Source: Edaphochlamys debaryana
Taxonomy: Eukaryota; Chlorophyta; Chlorophyceae; Chlamydomonadales
DNA length: 64,000 bases
Direction of reading: 5' to 3'
Assembly: GCA_016858145.1 (NCBI GenBank)
Contig: JAEHOE010000001.1
Span: 868,001-932,000 of the forward strand
Under the pieces are notes generated by a model, which was not told the DNA's origin, did no database searches, and saw nothing but the letters and a program-made list of their open reading frames with translations. Every line of letters starts with the position of its first letter. The stretch's first letter is position 1. Both the position numbers and the translations under genes were made by a program. Positions 53,901 to 64,000 of the stretch are shown here, one piece after another.

Positions 53901-56900
53901 GGGCTCACAGCCGAGCTTCCGGACCAGCCGGACGCGCTCGAGCCGCCTGGTCCGGTCCACGACGGCGGACGGGGAGGACCTAGACCTGGGCATGGGCGCC
54001 GGCGCGGGCGCGGGCGCTGCGGCGGTTGGTGCAGGCGAGGACGGGGCCACGGAGGATGAGGTGGATGCGGAGATCCGCGCGCTGCGGTCCGCGCCCATCG
54101 TGCCGCGCACTCGCTCCGTCACGACGCCGGGCAACATGAACCGCGACACCAGCCCCACCTCCGGCACCGTCCGGTTCGCGGGCGTGGTCGTGGGCCCGCA
54201 GCCGACGGTTTCTGACACGGGCGTGGGCCCAAGCAGCGGGCCCCTGGCGGGCCCGCCCAGGACCAGCGCCACCAGCTACCGGCGCTCCTCGGCCTACGAG
54301 CCGGGCGCATCGGCGCCGTACCTGGTCCCGGCGGTGTCGGAGAGCGGCAGCATGGCGGCCCGCTTGGCGGCGCGCGTGTCCAGCCGGAGGCTCATGGGCG
54401 AGCCGCTGGGCTCCGTGCCGCTGCCGCACCGCAGCTCGGTGGGCGGAGACCCGGCCGCGGACGCGATGCGGCCTGCGTGGCAGGTGGGTACACGCATCAC
54501 GTCGGGGCTGCGGAACGGGAGTCAGGGCTTCGGTTCTACGGAATAGTACAAAGCAGTCGCGTTGAAGACGCAGCTATCGTGTTGTTGCGTGCAGCGGCTT
54601 GCTCAACCTTCTTTAGCACCGTTGTCTACCTCTCACCGCTCCAGTTGGGCTTGTTTCTTGGCCCCCTGCCTGTGCCCGGGCCCGCAGGTGCTGCCGCTCA
54701 TGTCGGCCAACGCCAGCGTGAGCGCCGATTCCCCCGTTAACACGCCCTCGCCCAGCGGCATGCTGGCGTCCATGCGCTCCTCTTCGCGCCTCTCACGCAT
54801 GAGCTCCGGCATCCCCGAGGAGCTGCTGGCGGAGCTGAGGATGCAGGCGCAGGTCGCCATCGGCCACCTGCAGGTGCGGCCCCGGCTCCCCTGCCCTTGC
54901 CTCTGCCCTTGCCTTGCTTCTGCGGGGCCCACGTCACTGCAAAGGTGTCGACCTCGCTATCGCCTCGCTCCGCTCCCTTTCCTAAGTCGTCTTTGCGTTG
55001 CCTACAACGGATGGGTTCCTGACTCGCGGTCCTTGGCTTGTGGTGCAGGTTGCCCACTCCACCGACCCCGCGATGCCCGAGGGCATGTCGGGCGACGAGG
55101 AGCCCGAGGCCAGCCGGACCAGCCTCAAGCTGCCGCCCGGCAGCGCCACCAACGTGAGCACCTCCGGCGCAGGCGCCCCCGCCCCGGTCGAGGCAGGCGC
55201 CGACGGCGCGGGCGGCACGCTGCACGCCTGGAAGCTGCTGCCGCTGCGCGCCCCGGCGCCCTCCTCCTCCGGCCTGAGCGCGGACGTGGCGGGTTCCGGC
55301 GGGACAGCGCCGGTGGTCCCCAGCTCGGGAGGCGCCGCTGCGACGGGCACGGGCCCGTCCCCGCCGCGCATGTCTTTCGGCGGGCGTCCCACGCTGGGAG
55401 CGACGCGCGCGGGCAACATGTCGAGCCGCCTGGCGGTGGCCTCCACCAAGGCCCCCGCGCTCCAGGTCTCGTTCGACACAGCGTCCCCTGCCGTACGGCC
55501 GTACGAGCCTGCACGCGGCGAGGAGGAGCGCACCTCCAACCCCACCTCGGCCTCGGGCTCGGGCTCCGTGCCGCTGGCGGCGCCGCCGCCCACGGCGCGC
55601 GGCGCCGGCCCCGCCGCCACCGGCAACCATCCTTTCACAGAGGAGCCCGTGGTGCATGCCTGGAAGATGGTCACCCCCGTCATCACCCCCGGCAGCACCA
55701 GCGGCGGCGCACCCGCCCCTATCACGCCGCAGGAGAGCTCGGCCTCAGGCGGACCGGGCGCCAGCAGCGGCCCCCGGCCGCCCCCGCACGGCCTCGGGTC
55801 ACGGCCTTCCCTCAAGTCCATGCGATCTGGGTCGCTTGGCGGCTCGCGCCTCAGCCGCAACAGCATCGCGGTTGAGGACTACGTGGACGACTCGTACACC
55901 CCCGACGGCCACGCTCCGCCGATGGTTGCCGATGACGTCAACCAGGCTGCCGTCAGCGCTGCCGCCGCCGTCGCGGCCGTCGCCGCCTCCGCCGCAGGTA
56001 ACGCCGCCTACCCGGCCAACCAAGCCTCGGGCAGCCGGAGCCCCGGCCAGAGCCCGGGCTTCGCCTCCTTCAACGAGCGCACCTCAGCGCCTGCCGCCAT
56101 CGGCGGCCTGCCGCCAGGCGTCCTGTACGGCAGCCGCGGCCCGGGCCCGGCCCGGCCGTCGGGCTCCGGCGGTGCCGGCCCCGGCGTAGCCTCCGGCTCT
56201 TCGTCTTCCGGCAACTCCAACGAGCACCTGCGGCCGCCGCTGACGCGCGGCACCACCACCGGCTCCCTCAACGTGGCGCCCGCCTCCCTGGGCGCGGGCG
56301 TGGACGGCGGCGAGGCGGCGTTGGCCCGGGCCCTGTTTGCCCGCAGCGCCACCCGCAGCGGCCGCAGCTCGGCCTCCGGCTCGCGGCTGTCCCGCATGAG
56401 CTCCGCCCGCGACTCGGCCCCCGGCAGCGCGCCGCTCTCGGGCCTCTCGGGCACGGGCGCGCCGGGCACCAATGGGTCCGGCAACCCCTGGGAGCTGGGC
56501 GACATTCGGGAGGAGGAGGCCGAGGAGCTGCGCGGCGCCGCGTCTATGACCGGGCCGCCGCCGCGCCTCTCCGGCAGCGGCGCCGCCCGGCCGCCGACCG
56601 TGGAGGTGCCGGTTGGGCAGGCCGACCTGCTGGGCCACGCCGGCGACGATGAGCACCTGCTGCCGGCGTGGAAGGTGCTGGCGGAGGTGGGCGACAGCGG
56701 GCTCGGCGGCTCCGGCCCCAGCGGCGGCGAGACGACGCCCGGCTCGGGCAAGCTGGCGTCCACGCCTGGGTCTGCGCGGCGGTCGCTCAAGTCGCTCCGC
56801 AGCAACAGCCTGGGCAGCAGCCGGCTGAGCCGCATGACGAGCCAGGTGAGCGAGCAGGGGCTGGAGGACATTGTGGAGGAGGGCGCGGCGGCGGCAGCGG

Positions 56901-58252
56901 CGGCGGAGGGCGAGGACGAGGCGCCCGAGCACCTCAGCGGCGAGGGCCAGCTGTCCGGCGAGCGCATCTCCACGGGGCGCGCGCCGCCGCCGGCGCCCTC
57001 GGCCGGCAAGGCCCGCATCGGCGCCAGCCTGCCCGGCTCCAGCGGCGGCTCGGGCATCAGCCTGGCGGCGGCCGCCGGGCTGCCGCAGGCCATGATGGGC
57101 CAGCCCGCGCCGGCGGCAGCACCGGCGGCGGCGGCCGAGCCCGAGGAGCCGCTGCTGCCTGCCTGGAAGGTGCTGGGCCCTGGCGGCCGCCGCAGCTCCG
57201 ACGGCGCCGCCGGCCTGGGCGCAGCGGCGGACCCCGACGCCCCCGAGCGCGTGTCCCCCAACGCGCCCGGCTCCGCCCTGGGCGTGGTGCGCGCCTCGTC
57301 GCTGCGTGCCATGCGCTCCGGCTCCCTGGGCAACAGCCGCCTGAGCCGCGTCAGCAGCATGGAGCAGCAGGCCGGCAGCGAGCCGGCCGCAGCGGCCCCC
57401 GCCCCCGTGGCGGTGGTGGCCGCCAGCGCGTCGCCCTCCGCGGCCGCGGCGGAAGTCGCGGCCGCCGCGGGCTTCGTGGCCCCGGTGTCCCCTCCCGCCA
57501 CCTCAGAGCCCGCCTCGCCCTCTGGGGCGTCGGTCCGTGCGGTCGCCGCCGCCGCCGCCGCCGCTGCCGCGGGCGTGGCAGCCGTCGCTGGCGCGGCAGG
57601 CGCCGCCGGCCCCAGCTCCGCCAACACCCCCGGCAGCGGCACCGTCAGCGCCGCCCTCAGCGGCGCCGTCGACCCCCAGCTGCTCCGCTCCTCCATCATG
57701 GCCGACAGCCTCGCCTCCAACATCACCTTTGCCAACATGCCGGACGCTCGGTCGGACCGCGGCAGCGTGGCAAGCGTGGTCGGCCCCACCACCCACCGCC
57801 AGGGCAGCAGCGGCTTCCCATCCTTCAGCGCCGGCGCGCAGGGCTCGGCCTCGTCGCCCACCGCCTCCGCCGGCACGGTCGGGCTTCCGCCGGGAGCGCT
57901 GCTCAGCACGGGCGTGGCGGCGATCAAGGAGGAGGCCTCGCCCTCGCCCCAGTCCAAGAGCAACCACGCGCCCTCGCCCAAGGGCGCCGCCGCTGCCGCG
58001 GCGGCGGCGGGGGTCACGACGGCGGACAGCAGCCCCAAGGGCGCCCTGTCCGCTGGCGGCGCCGTGACCGTTGGGCCGTCGCCACTGGGAGCGCAGGCGG
58101 CTGCGCAGCCGGAGGCAGCACAGCCTGCGGCGCAGCAGCAGCAGCAGGCACTGGCCGAGCTGCCGGTGGCCGCGCTGGCTCCCACTTCGAAGCGCAAGGG
58201 CGGGCTGTTCTCGTGCTTTGCATGCTTTGGTAAGCCTGCGGTGTCGGAGTGA
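47979..58252 (+). CDS. Giant unknown protein with PAWK/SRLSR repeat modules (six exons)
   Basis: Exons: 47979-48074, 48408-50129, 50302-52141, 52280-54483, 54688-54873, 55049-58252; 3,083 residues. I recognise no known domain. Residues 1-32 form a short helix (LLAQIKELKEGLLE). Residues 33-1220 are Ala/Gly/Ser/Pro-rich with acidic stretches and three copies of an ESLEDLIAGD.L..YL-like helix. Residues 1450-2800 hold eight modules: a Trp-centred core (PAWKVL, W at 1452, 1623, 1734, 1953, 2077, 2221, 2557, 2722) followed 35-65 residues later by a basic/serine element such as SLRSLRSSSSRLSRMSS. The tail is Ala-rich with long alanine runs and ends in a Cys-containing KRKGGLFSCFACFGKP that could be lipidated. 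There is no signal peptide or membrane span. Intron 4 splits module 4. A scaffold or kinase-regulated binding protein is a guess. TGTAA follows at 58925. Confidence 0.8.
48456..49769 (+). repeat. Three copies of an ESLE/D...YL acidic helix motif (protein level)
   Basis: Copies at 48456-48503 (ESLEDLIAGDERLQYV), about 48654-48704 (SLLSAEEDLEQYLAKD) and 49719-49769 (ESLESMLANDPGLGSYL). Each places an acidic residue two to four positions before Leu and a Tyr-Val/Leu pair at the end. They lie in exon 2 of the giant gene, separated by low-complexity sequence. The second copy is weaker. Confidence 0.6.
52960..57385 (+). repeat. Eight PAWK/SRLSR modules (protein-level repeat)
   Basis: Trp codons of the cores are at 52975, 53488, 53821, 54478, 55229, 55661, 56669 and 57164. 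Core variants are LQAWQVL, VPAWKML, EPAWKVM, RPAWQ/VL (split by an intron), LHAWKLL, VHAWKMV, LPAWKVL and LPAWKVL, usually preceded by acidic residues. Basic/serine elements follow at about 53071-53120, 53612-53680, 53911-53970, 54760-54810, 55360-55445, 55800-55865, 56776-56845 and 57292-57360, most ending in SRLSR plus M, N or V and S or T. An extra element without its own core lies at 56344-56405. Modules 3 and 5 are the most degenerate. Confidence 0.85.
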
Positions 58253-59380
58253 AGCTAGCGGTTGGGTAGGAGCTTGACATGAGAGAGTGGGTCGAAGGGA
58301 TTGGGATGCAAGAGGGAAGCAGCAGGAGGCGGGCGCAAATGCACGTCGATGGCAACACACCGGATCAGGGTAGGGTAGGGTCAGGGACAAAGATGTGCAG
58401 GGCGAGTTACCTAAAGGGACTGGGGTAAGAAGCTTGCTGCCTCTGCGTGCGATACTATCTGCCTTCGTCGCGCGCGCATGGGCGCGCTGTGAATTCCTGT
58501 GAAGCGGCGGGGTATTTGTGATCGAGGGCATTCTCAAGCTCGCTCGGGCTGTCTGCTGGGGGCGTTTGTGTTTGCAGGGTGGCGCGGGGGTGGGGATTCT
58601 AACTAGGACCCACCTGGCCAACAAGTGTCCAGCGTGGTTTCCTCTTCGTAGGCCTCATAATCCTCGCGGATGCTTCATGTGGGAGCCTCAGCTCCATGTT
58701 TGTGCTTGGGACGGACCGAATGGGAGCTGCGTGGGACACGTGAGCAAGTGCTAGTCGGCGCTAGACCTCCGGAGCGTGCGTGGCGGGTCAGTCTCTGGCC
58801 GGGTTGTTGTGGAGCATAAGGCGTGGCGTGAAGTGGTTTTTGGGCAGAGTCCGCCGCCGATGTAGAGCGTGGGTATGCACGGTGAAAGCGTCAAGACGGG
58901 CAGGCTCGTGGGCCCCGTCTTCCATGTAAGCTGACGCTGCACTGCCGGCTGTGCCGGGGCCTGCAGCAACACTCATTGGTCTTCCACTGGACGGCGATGA
59001 GGGGTGCCTGCGGTTTTGCGCGGGATGCTTCATGCGCCAGCATGTCACGAGACTCATGACAGGGGAGAGCAGCAGCGAGACACGGGCCAGGGGAGACACG
59101 GGAGTGCGGTGTGATGGCACGTAGTACAGTTGCACGCTCCACACTCCACACCGGGCTACTCGCAGCGCCCTACCCCACTGACGCTATAGTTTACATCCAT
59201 GAGACACGACACAGGTACACAGCTGCGTACCCAAGCATGACGATGAGACGACGCATGCGTCGTCAGTCCGCGGACACGGCGTGCAGACACCAAAACAATG
59301 AGCTTATGTAGTGCTTTAAGACGGAACTGACCTGGAAACGGGAGGCCTTGCAGCTGTTCAGCGCAGCGCCTTAGTTAACC
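58253..59380. other. Intergenic region, 3'UTR of the giant gene and 5' flank of the EF-hand gene
   Basis: A TGTAA lies about 670 bases after the stop. Frames beyond it are short. The ATG of the next gene follows an AT-richer stretch (59180-59380). Nothing else is recognised. Confidence 0.5.
58925..58929 (+). terminator. TGTAA poly(A) signal of the giant gene
   Basis: First TGTAA after the TGA at 58250-58252. The implied 3'UTR of about 700 bases is long but within the range seen in volvocine algae. Confidence 0.45.
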
Positions 59381-62300
59381 ATGCTGAACTCAGCGAGGAT
59401 GCGAACCGGGGGCCCATCTGCTCTTAACACGGCTAGATCAACAAGGACGCTGGATGAGGACGCGGCTCGGATGGTGGCTCCTACGCCGAGGGCTGTCCCC
59501 TTTAAGGAAGCGGCCCGCCAACTCATCGACATTATGCAGCGACAGTGGCTGCAGAAGCACGGGGTGCCACTTCCTGCTCCAAGTGAGGCGGTCGACCCGG
59601 TGAAACGAAACCGCCGCGGCCGCTGATGTCCAGCGTCTCCGGACTGGACCTTGCACCCCTTCGTTACATTCCATTCTGAACGGAATAGCATGCTTCGGCG
59701 CGAAGGGTCCGGGGGTGGTAGGGGTGTGTGGGTTTGGTGTCCCCAAGCGGGGGGTGGGGAGGGGGTGTATTTATGAGGACCCTCGGCCAGCTCGGCGGCT
59801 AAAACACTGCTCATGTCAGCCCTCCGCCCCTACGACTTTCCTCTTTCTGCCCGCAGCTCTTACTGCCCAGCAGCGGGCGGAGATTGAGGAATGCTTCGAG
59901 ATGTTGGATGCCGATGGCTCGGGCTCCATCGATGTCCCGGAAATCGTGGCGGCGTTTTCCGCGCTGGGGTTTAACATCTCCAAGTGCGTACGGTGCGGGG
60001 GAGGAGGCGTCGGCGAGGCATCAAGGAGGCTTGCGGGGGGGCGAGGAAAGGCAGGGCAGGGGGAAAGCGGCAACAGGGAGGGTGGGGAGGGGGAAAGGGC
60101 CCGGGGACAGGGCGAGGGTGGGGGGTGGGGGTAGGCGGGAGGTGAGCCTCTGTGAAGGGCCATGCGACCAAGCATCCGAGCGCAGATATCATAGACCTTT
60201 TGGCGGCGAAGATGCGAACCGGGTTTCCTTCTGCAGTCCACTGTAGCTTTCCATCCTCACAGGGCCCCCCACCCCTCCTCCTCGCAGGGAGAGCATAGAG
60301 GACCTCATGCGGGAGGCCGACCCGGACGGCAGCGGGGCCCTGGAGCTGGACGAGGTGGGCCCGTGTGGGCCCCGGGGCCCTTACTAAGCATGGGCGCTCC
60401 AACGTGTCAGGAGCTCGGGCTGCTACAGGCCACCACAGCCTCGCGTGGCTCCGGAGCAGCGCCCGCACCTCCAACCGACTAATGCTCTGCAAGCCCCGCT
60501 GCATGGCTGCGAGCCTCTAGCTCCCTCCAGCCCCTTCATCTGTGGCCCCCGCACCCCCGCAGTTCCTGTCGCTCATGGGCCGCGCCGTGTACCACCCGGA
60601 GCAGAACGACAAGGAGCTGGTGGCCAACACCGAGTCGGTGAGCGGCCGGAGCGCAGAGGGGGGGGGAAGTGGAGCCGCTTATAGGGTGTTGGGACAGCAG
60701 CCCAGCTGCGGAGTGACCTGCAGCAACAAATGGATCAATGGATGTGACTTCAGCCATGACGGCTCTGCCTGTGTACAGTAGGAGTGGCATTTCAAGGACA
60801 CAGCTCACTAGCACTCTTGCTCGCCGCGTCCCGCTCACCGCCCGGGCCCCTCGCTCCCCTCCCCGCCTCCTCCCCCCCCAGGGCTCCATGAGCTTTGCGG
60901 ACGCAGTGCGCGCGTTCCGGCGCAAGAAGCTGATCGAGAGCCTCATCGTGGGGGGCAAGGCGCGCATGAAGGCAGGTCCTGCGGGCGGGGCCGGGGCCCA
61001 ACCCGCGCAGGGAAGCACGCGGCAGAACGCCTCAACCCCGTTCATCAACGCCCAGCCTCCCTGTACTCCTCATCCTGCCAACACAACCCTGCACGTGCCC
61101 CCCATCCCCCCCCGCAGATGGTGGAGTTCCACGAGCGCGTTCAGGGCCTGGTGGCGGCTGAGGCCGCGGAGCTGCGGCAGCGGCAGCAGACGCACGCCAT
61201 CTATGAGCGCATGGAGACGCAGCGGGCGGAGCGGGACCGCCTGTCGCGGGTGGTGCTGCCGCAGCACCAGCGCACCTTGAAGGCGAGCCCCGGGGCCGTG
61301 GAGGGGGCGCTGGGCGCTGGGGGGTGGCGGCGTGGCTCGTGGGGGGTGGGGGGTGGGGCCACGACAGCGGCGCAGGAGGAACGTGCAGCAGCTGCAACAT
61401 GGCCAAGCTGCAGGTGTACGCATGTGAGCAGACCTCGCTTGCCTCCCTTGTGCCCTGCCCTGCCCTGCCCGGCCCCCCCTCCGCAGGTCAAGTCCCGGCT
61501 GCAGGACGCGATCGGGCGCTCGCTGGGCGCCTTCGAGTCCCTCTACCGGGACCTCACAGCGCACAAGGGCCTGGGCCTGGCCTCCACCACGGCCTGCAGC
61601 TCCCCCGACTCCCTGTCCGACTTCTCAGATCCGGAACCGGACGCGCACCCGGACTCGCCCCATTCCACGACACGTGGAACCGCGGGCGGCGGCGTGACCT
61701 TCCTCACGGAGGCACACGTGGCAGGGGCGGGGGCGCAGGCCAACCCGGGCACGAGCGCGGGGAGGTGGGCCGCGGCAGGAGCCGCGGGGGCAGCCGCGAG
61801 CGGAGGCGGGGCGGGGGGCGCCAAGGCGCCGCCGGCGCTGGGGAAGCTGGACCTATTGGTGAGGCGGGGCCGCGGGCTGGGGCAAAACCGCGGGGGTCGC
61901 GGTTGGCGTCGAGTTGAGGTGTTCCTTCGACACAGCCTCTAGATGTTCAGGACTGGGGGCGCACGCCACAGAGTGCATTGAGTTCTTTCGACACAGCCTC
62001 GGCGCAACCCGCTTGGTCCTGACACACCCGCCCCTGCCTCCCGTCCCCTGCCACCCCAGCGCGGCGGCGACTCCAAGCGCGCCGCCCAGGACTCCCGGCG
62101 CGCGCAGGAGACGTCCCGCTCCCCCGGCACCCAGCGCCCCGACAACGCCTCCCAGGGCGGCGGCTTCGCCTGGGGCCCCGTGCCGCTGTCCCGCTCCGCC
62201 TCCATGCAGTCCGTGGACAGCACCACGCTCAAGGTGCGGGTGGGGTGGCGGGGGCGGGCGTGCGCTACGGCAGATTCGGGACCGTAGGGAGGTGGTGTGG

Positions 62301-64000
62301 ATTGGGTGGGCGGGCGGGGGTCGGGCGGGTGGGCAGGGAGGCAGCGGCGGAAGGCAGGGCGAGTTGCTGCGACCTGGTGGTGGGGGCAAGGTGAGGGCGT
62401 GTGCAGAGCCACATACAGTAGACTCTGAGGGGGAGGGGTCTTGACGAGGTTGGCTCACCGGGCGGCCGGACTCTGTCTTACGCCCCAGGTGACCAAGCGC
62501 GTGACGGCTGCGGTGCTCCGCTACTTCAAGCAGCTCGAGGAGCTGGCCAAGGAGCAGGTGGGGCGGGGGATTGGGAATGGGGGAGCCGAGCTGTCCCCGA
62601 GCCTAGTTCAGGGCCACACAACCCGGCTGGCGGATTGGCGGGGCACTTCTACCACGCCCACAGACCGTAGCTGCCTGCTGCCTGCCGCTGACCGCCCACT
62701 CACGTCCTGCCTGCCCGCTGGCCGTGCCCTCCGCTGTGCCTCCCCCCCTCCCCAGGAGCGCAAGTACGACGACCAGGCCCGAGTTAACGCGTCCTTCGTG
62801 GCGGTGCCCCCCGACACGTCCGAGTTCAAGCAGATCCTGCAGCCCTCGCGCCCCGTGTCCCGCATCGCCCAGGCCTCGGCGGCCGTGGCGGCAGCCGGCG
62901 CCGCGGCCGCGGCAGCCCGCAGCCCCAGCCCCAACTCGGCGGGCGCGCACCCGCACCTCTGGGGTGTCCCGCCGCCCTCGGCAGGCGGAGCCAACACCCG
63001 TGGCGGCAGCGGCAGGGGCGATAGCGGCAGCGGCCAGGGCAGCCGGGGCCCGACGCCGACGGGGCGCAGCCCCAGCCCCGGCACGGCCTCCGCCGCTGGC
63101 GGCGGCGGCGGCGGCTGGATCCCCCACCTGCCGCCCACCAGCCGCCGCTCCTTCGAGCTCCCAAGCGACCGCCTTGCACGCGCCGGGACCGCCTCCACCG
63201 CTCCCATGCTTCCCCACACCGGCCCTGCACTGGGGGTGCCCGCTCCCTGGCCCGACCCCCGCTCCTCCAGCCCCCTGCCCGGCGCCAACCCGCGCACCGC
63301 CCGCCGCGCGCCCTCGCCCGGTCCCGCGCTCTCAGCCACCCCCAGCCGGGGCTGGCGCCAGGCGCCCTCGTTTGGTGCCGGCCCGGCGCACGGCGGCCCC
63401 GCGTTTGCGTTTGGCTGGGGCTCGGGCTTGTTGCCGGGGGCGGGCCTCCGACCCACATCGCTGAGCCCCGCCAATGCGCCCCTGGGGCCAGCGGGCGGCC
63501 GCCCTCGGAGCCGTGTGGGTGCCCCCTGGGGCCCGGGTGCACCCGCACCAGTGGCGGACGGCTGGGTCTCACTCCCGGGGGCCGGGAACAGCGGTCCTGG
63601 GGAGGCGGGCGGATCAGGATCTGGATCCGCGACGGGCAACGGCATGTCAGCGCCGCCAGATCCGAGGTCGAACTGGTTCGGGCCAGGGCCAGGGGCAGGC
63701 TCCGAGGCGGGGGAAGAGGACGCGGCCCGTGCCGGCACGCCGGACGGCCCCTGGCGGGCAACCGCGGGCGCCGGTTTGGGCGCCAGGCCTTTCCCACCCC
63801 GCGCCGCCACCAGTCTCTCCCTCATGCGGGAGCCGGCACCGACGCAGGAGCCGTCACCATTGCCACCACAGCAGCCCCCAACGGCATCGGGGCCTGGAGT
63901 CAGTGAGGCGGAGGAGCCGGCGGCTGAGGACGGTGGTGCTACGCCGCAGCGGCAGTCGCCGCCTGGGTCGCCCCGCTCGCACCGCTCGCACCACTCGCAC
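59381..64000 (+). CDS. EF-hand calcium-binding protein with long disordered C-terminus (partial, runs off the window)
   Basis: Exons: 59381-59582, 59857-59983, 60288-60354, 60563-60637, 60882-60971, 61118-61282, 61487-61858, 62060-62233, 62489-62557, 62756 to beyond 64000; at least 862 residues. Two canonical, calmodulin-like EF-hands sit at about residues 76-150: loops DADGSGSIDVPE and DPDGSGALELDE, with all ligand positions filled, followed by FLSLMGRAVYH. Then come helices (SFADAVRAFRRKKLIESL; HERVQGLVAAEAAELRQRQQ) likely to form a coiled coil, a second helical part (VKSRLQDAIGRSLGAFESLY; TAAVLRYFKQLEELAKEQ), and a Pro/Gly/Ser-rich tail still open at the window end. Calcium binding is well supported; the target is unknown. 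Introns 5 and 6 appear to use GC donors (AAG/GCAGGT, AAG/GCGAGC); for intron 6 an alternative GT donor at 61423 would lengthen exon 6. Confidence 0.82.

Noticed and set aside
56008..58197. 729-residue minus-strand frame opposite exon 6 of the giant gene
   Set aside because: Antisense shadow of GC-rich, alanine-coding sequence; the plus strand has the repeated modules and splice-consistent frame.
62608..63825. 405-residue minus-strand frame at the right edge
   Set aside because: Antisense shadow of the last EF-hand exon, whose plus-strand frame is open for 415 codons to the window end.

Overview
The window reads as nuclear DNA of a volvocine or Chlamydomonas-like green alga. It is very GC-rich, its genes are broken into many short exons by GT-AG and some GC-AG introns, Ala/Gly/Pro/Ser-rich inserts interrupt conserved domains, TGTAA poly(A) signals follow several genes, and one product carries a thylakoid-lumen targeting sequence. 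Exon models were built by eye from splice sites, reading-frame closure and family motifs. In every model below the intron phases close and the coding length is a multiple of three, but no transcript evidence was available.

Layout: (1) 1-10.8 kb: the last exon of an unknown gene, a GT61-type glycosyltransferase gene lying between two inverted copies of a roughly 460-470 bp repeat (one copy holding a MITE-like element), a response-regulator receiver gene whose 5' flank is one of these copies, and a broken duplicate of that receiver gene. (2) 10.8-21 kb, minus strand: an armadillo-type helical-repeat protein and a 13-exon 8-oxoguanine-deaminase-like amidohydrolase. (3) 21-29 kb: PEX1, the peroxisomal AAA+ ATPase, greatly enlarged by a low-complexity insert. 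(4) 29.9-35.1 kb: a divergent pair, HMG-CoA synthase (minus) and a PsbP-domain thylakoid-lumen protein (plus), about 190 bp apart. (5) 35.6-41.4 kb: a secreted DxD-containing protein, possibly a glycosyltransferase, convergent with a protein kinase. (6) 42.4-47.6 kb: a PILS/auxin-efflux-carrier-like transporter with a large loop exon. (7) 48-58.3 kb: one gene for a protein of about 3,083 residues that I cannot assign to any family, built around eight copies of an apparently new two-part module (a PAWKVL core followed by a basic/serine SRLSRMSS element). (8) 59.4 kb to the window end: an EF-hand protein, cut by the window edge.

The genes do not form one pathway. They look like an ordinary stretch of algal chromosome with three head-to-head gene pairs that probably share promoters. 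The most interesting items are the giant PAWK/SRLSR repeat protein, an HMG-CoA synthase with an intact catalytic triad in an algal lineage usually said to lack the mevalonate pathway, the bacterial-type deaminase, the K-to-R change in the PEX1 D1 Walker A motif, and the repeat-driven rearrangements around the receiver gene.
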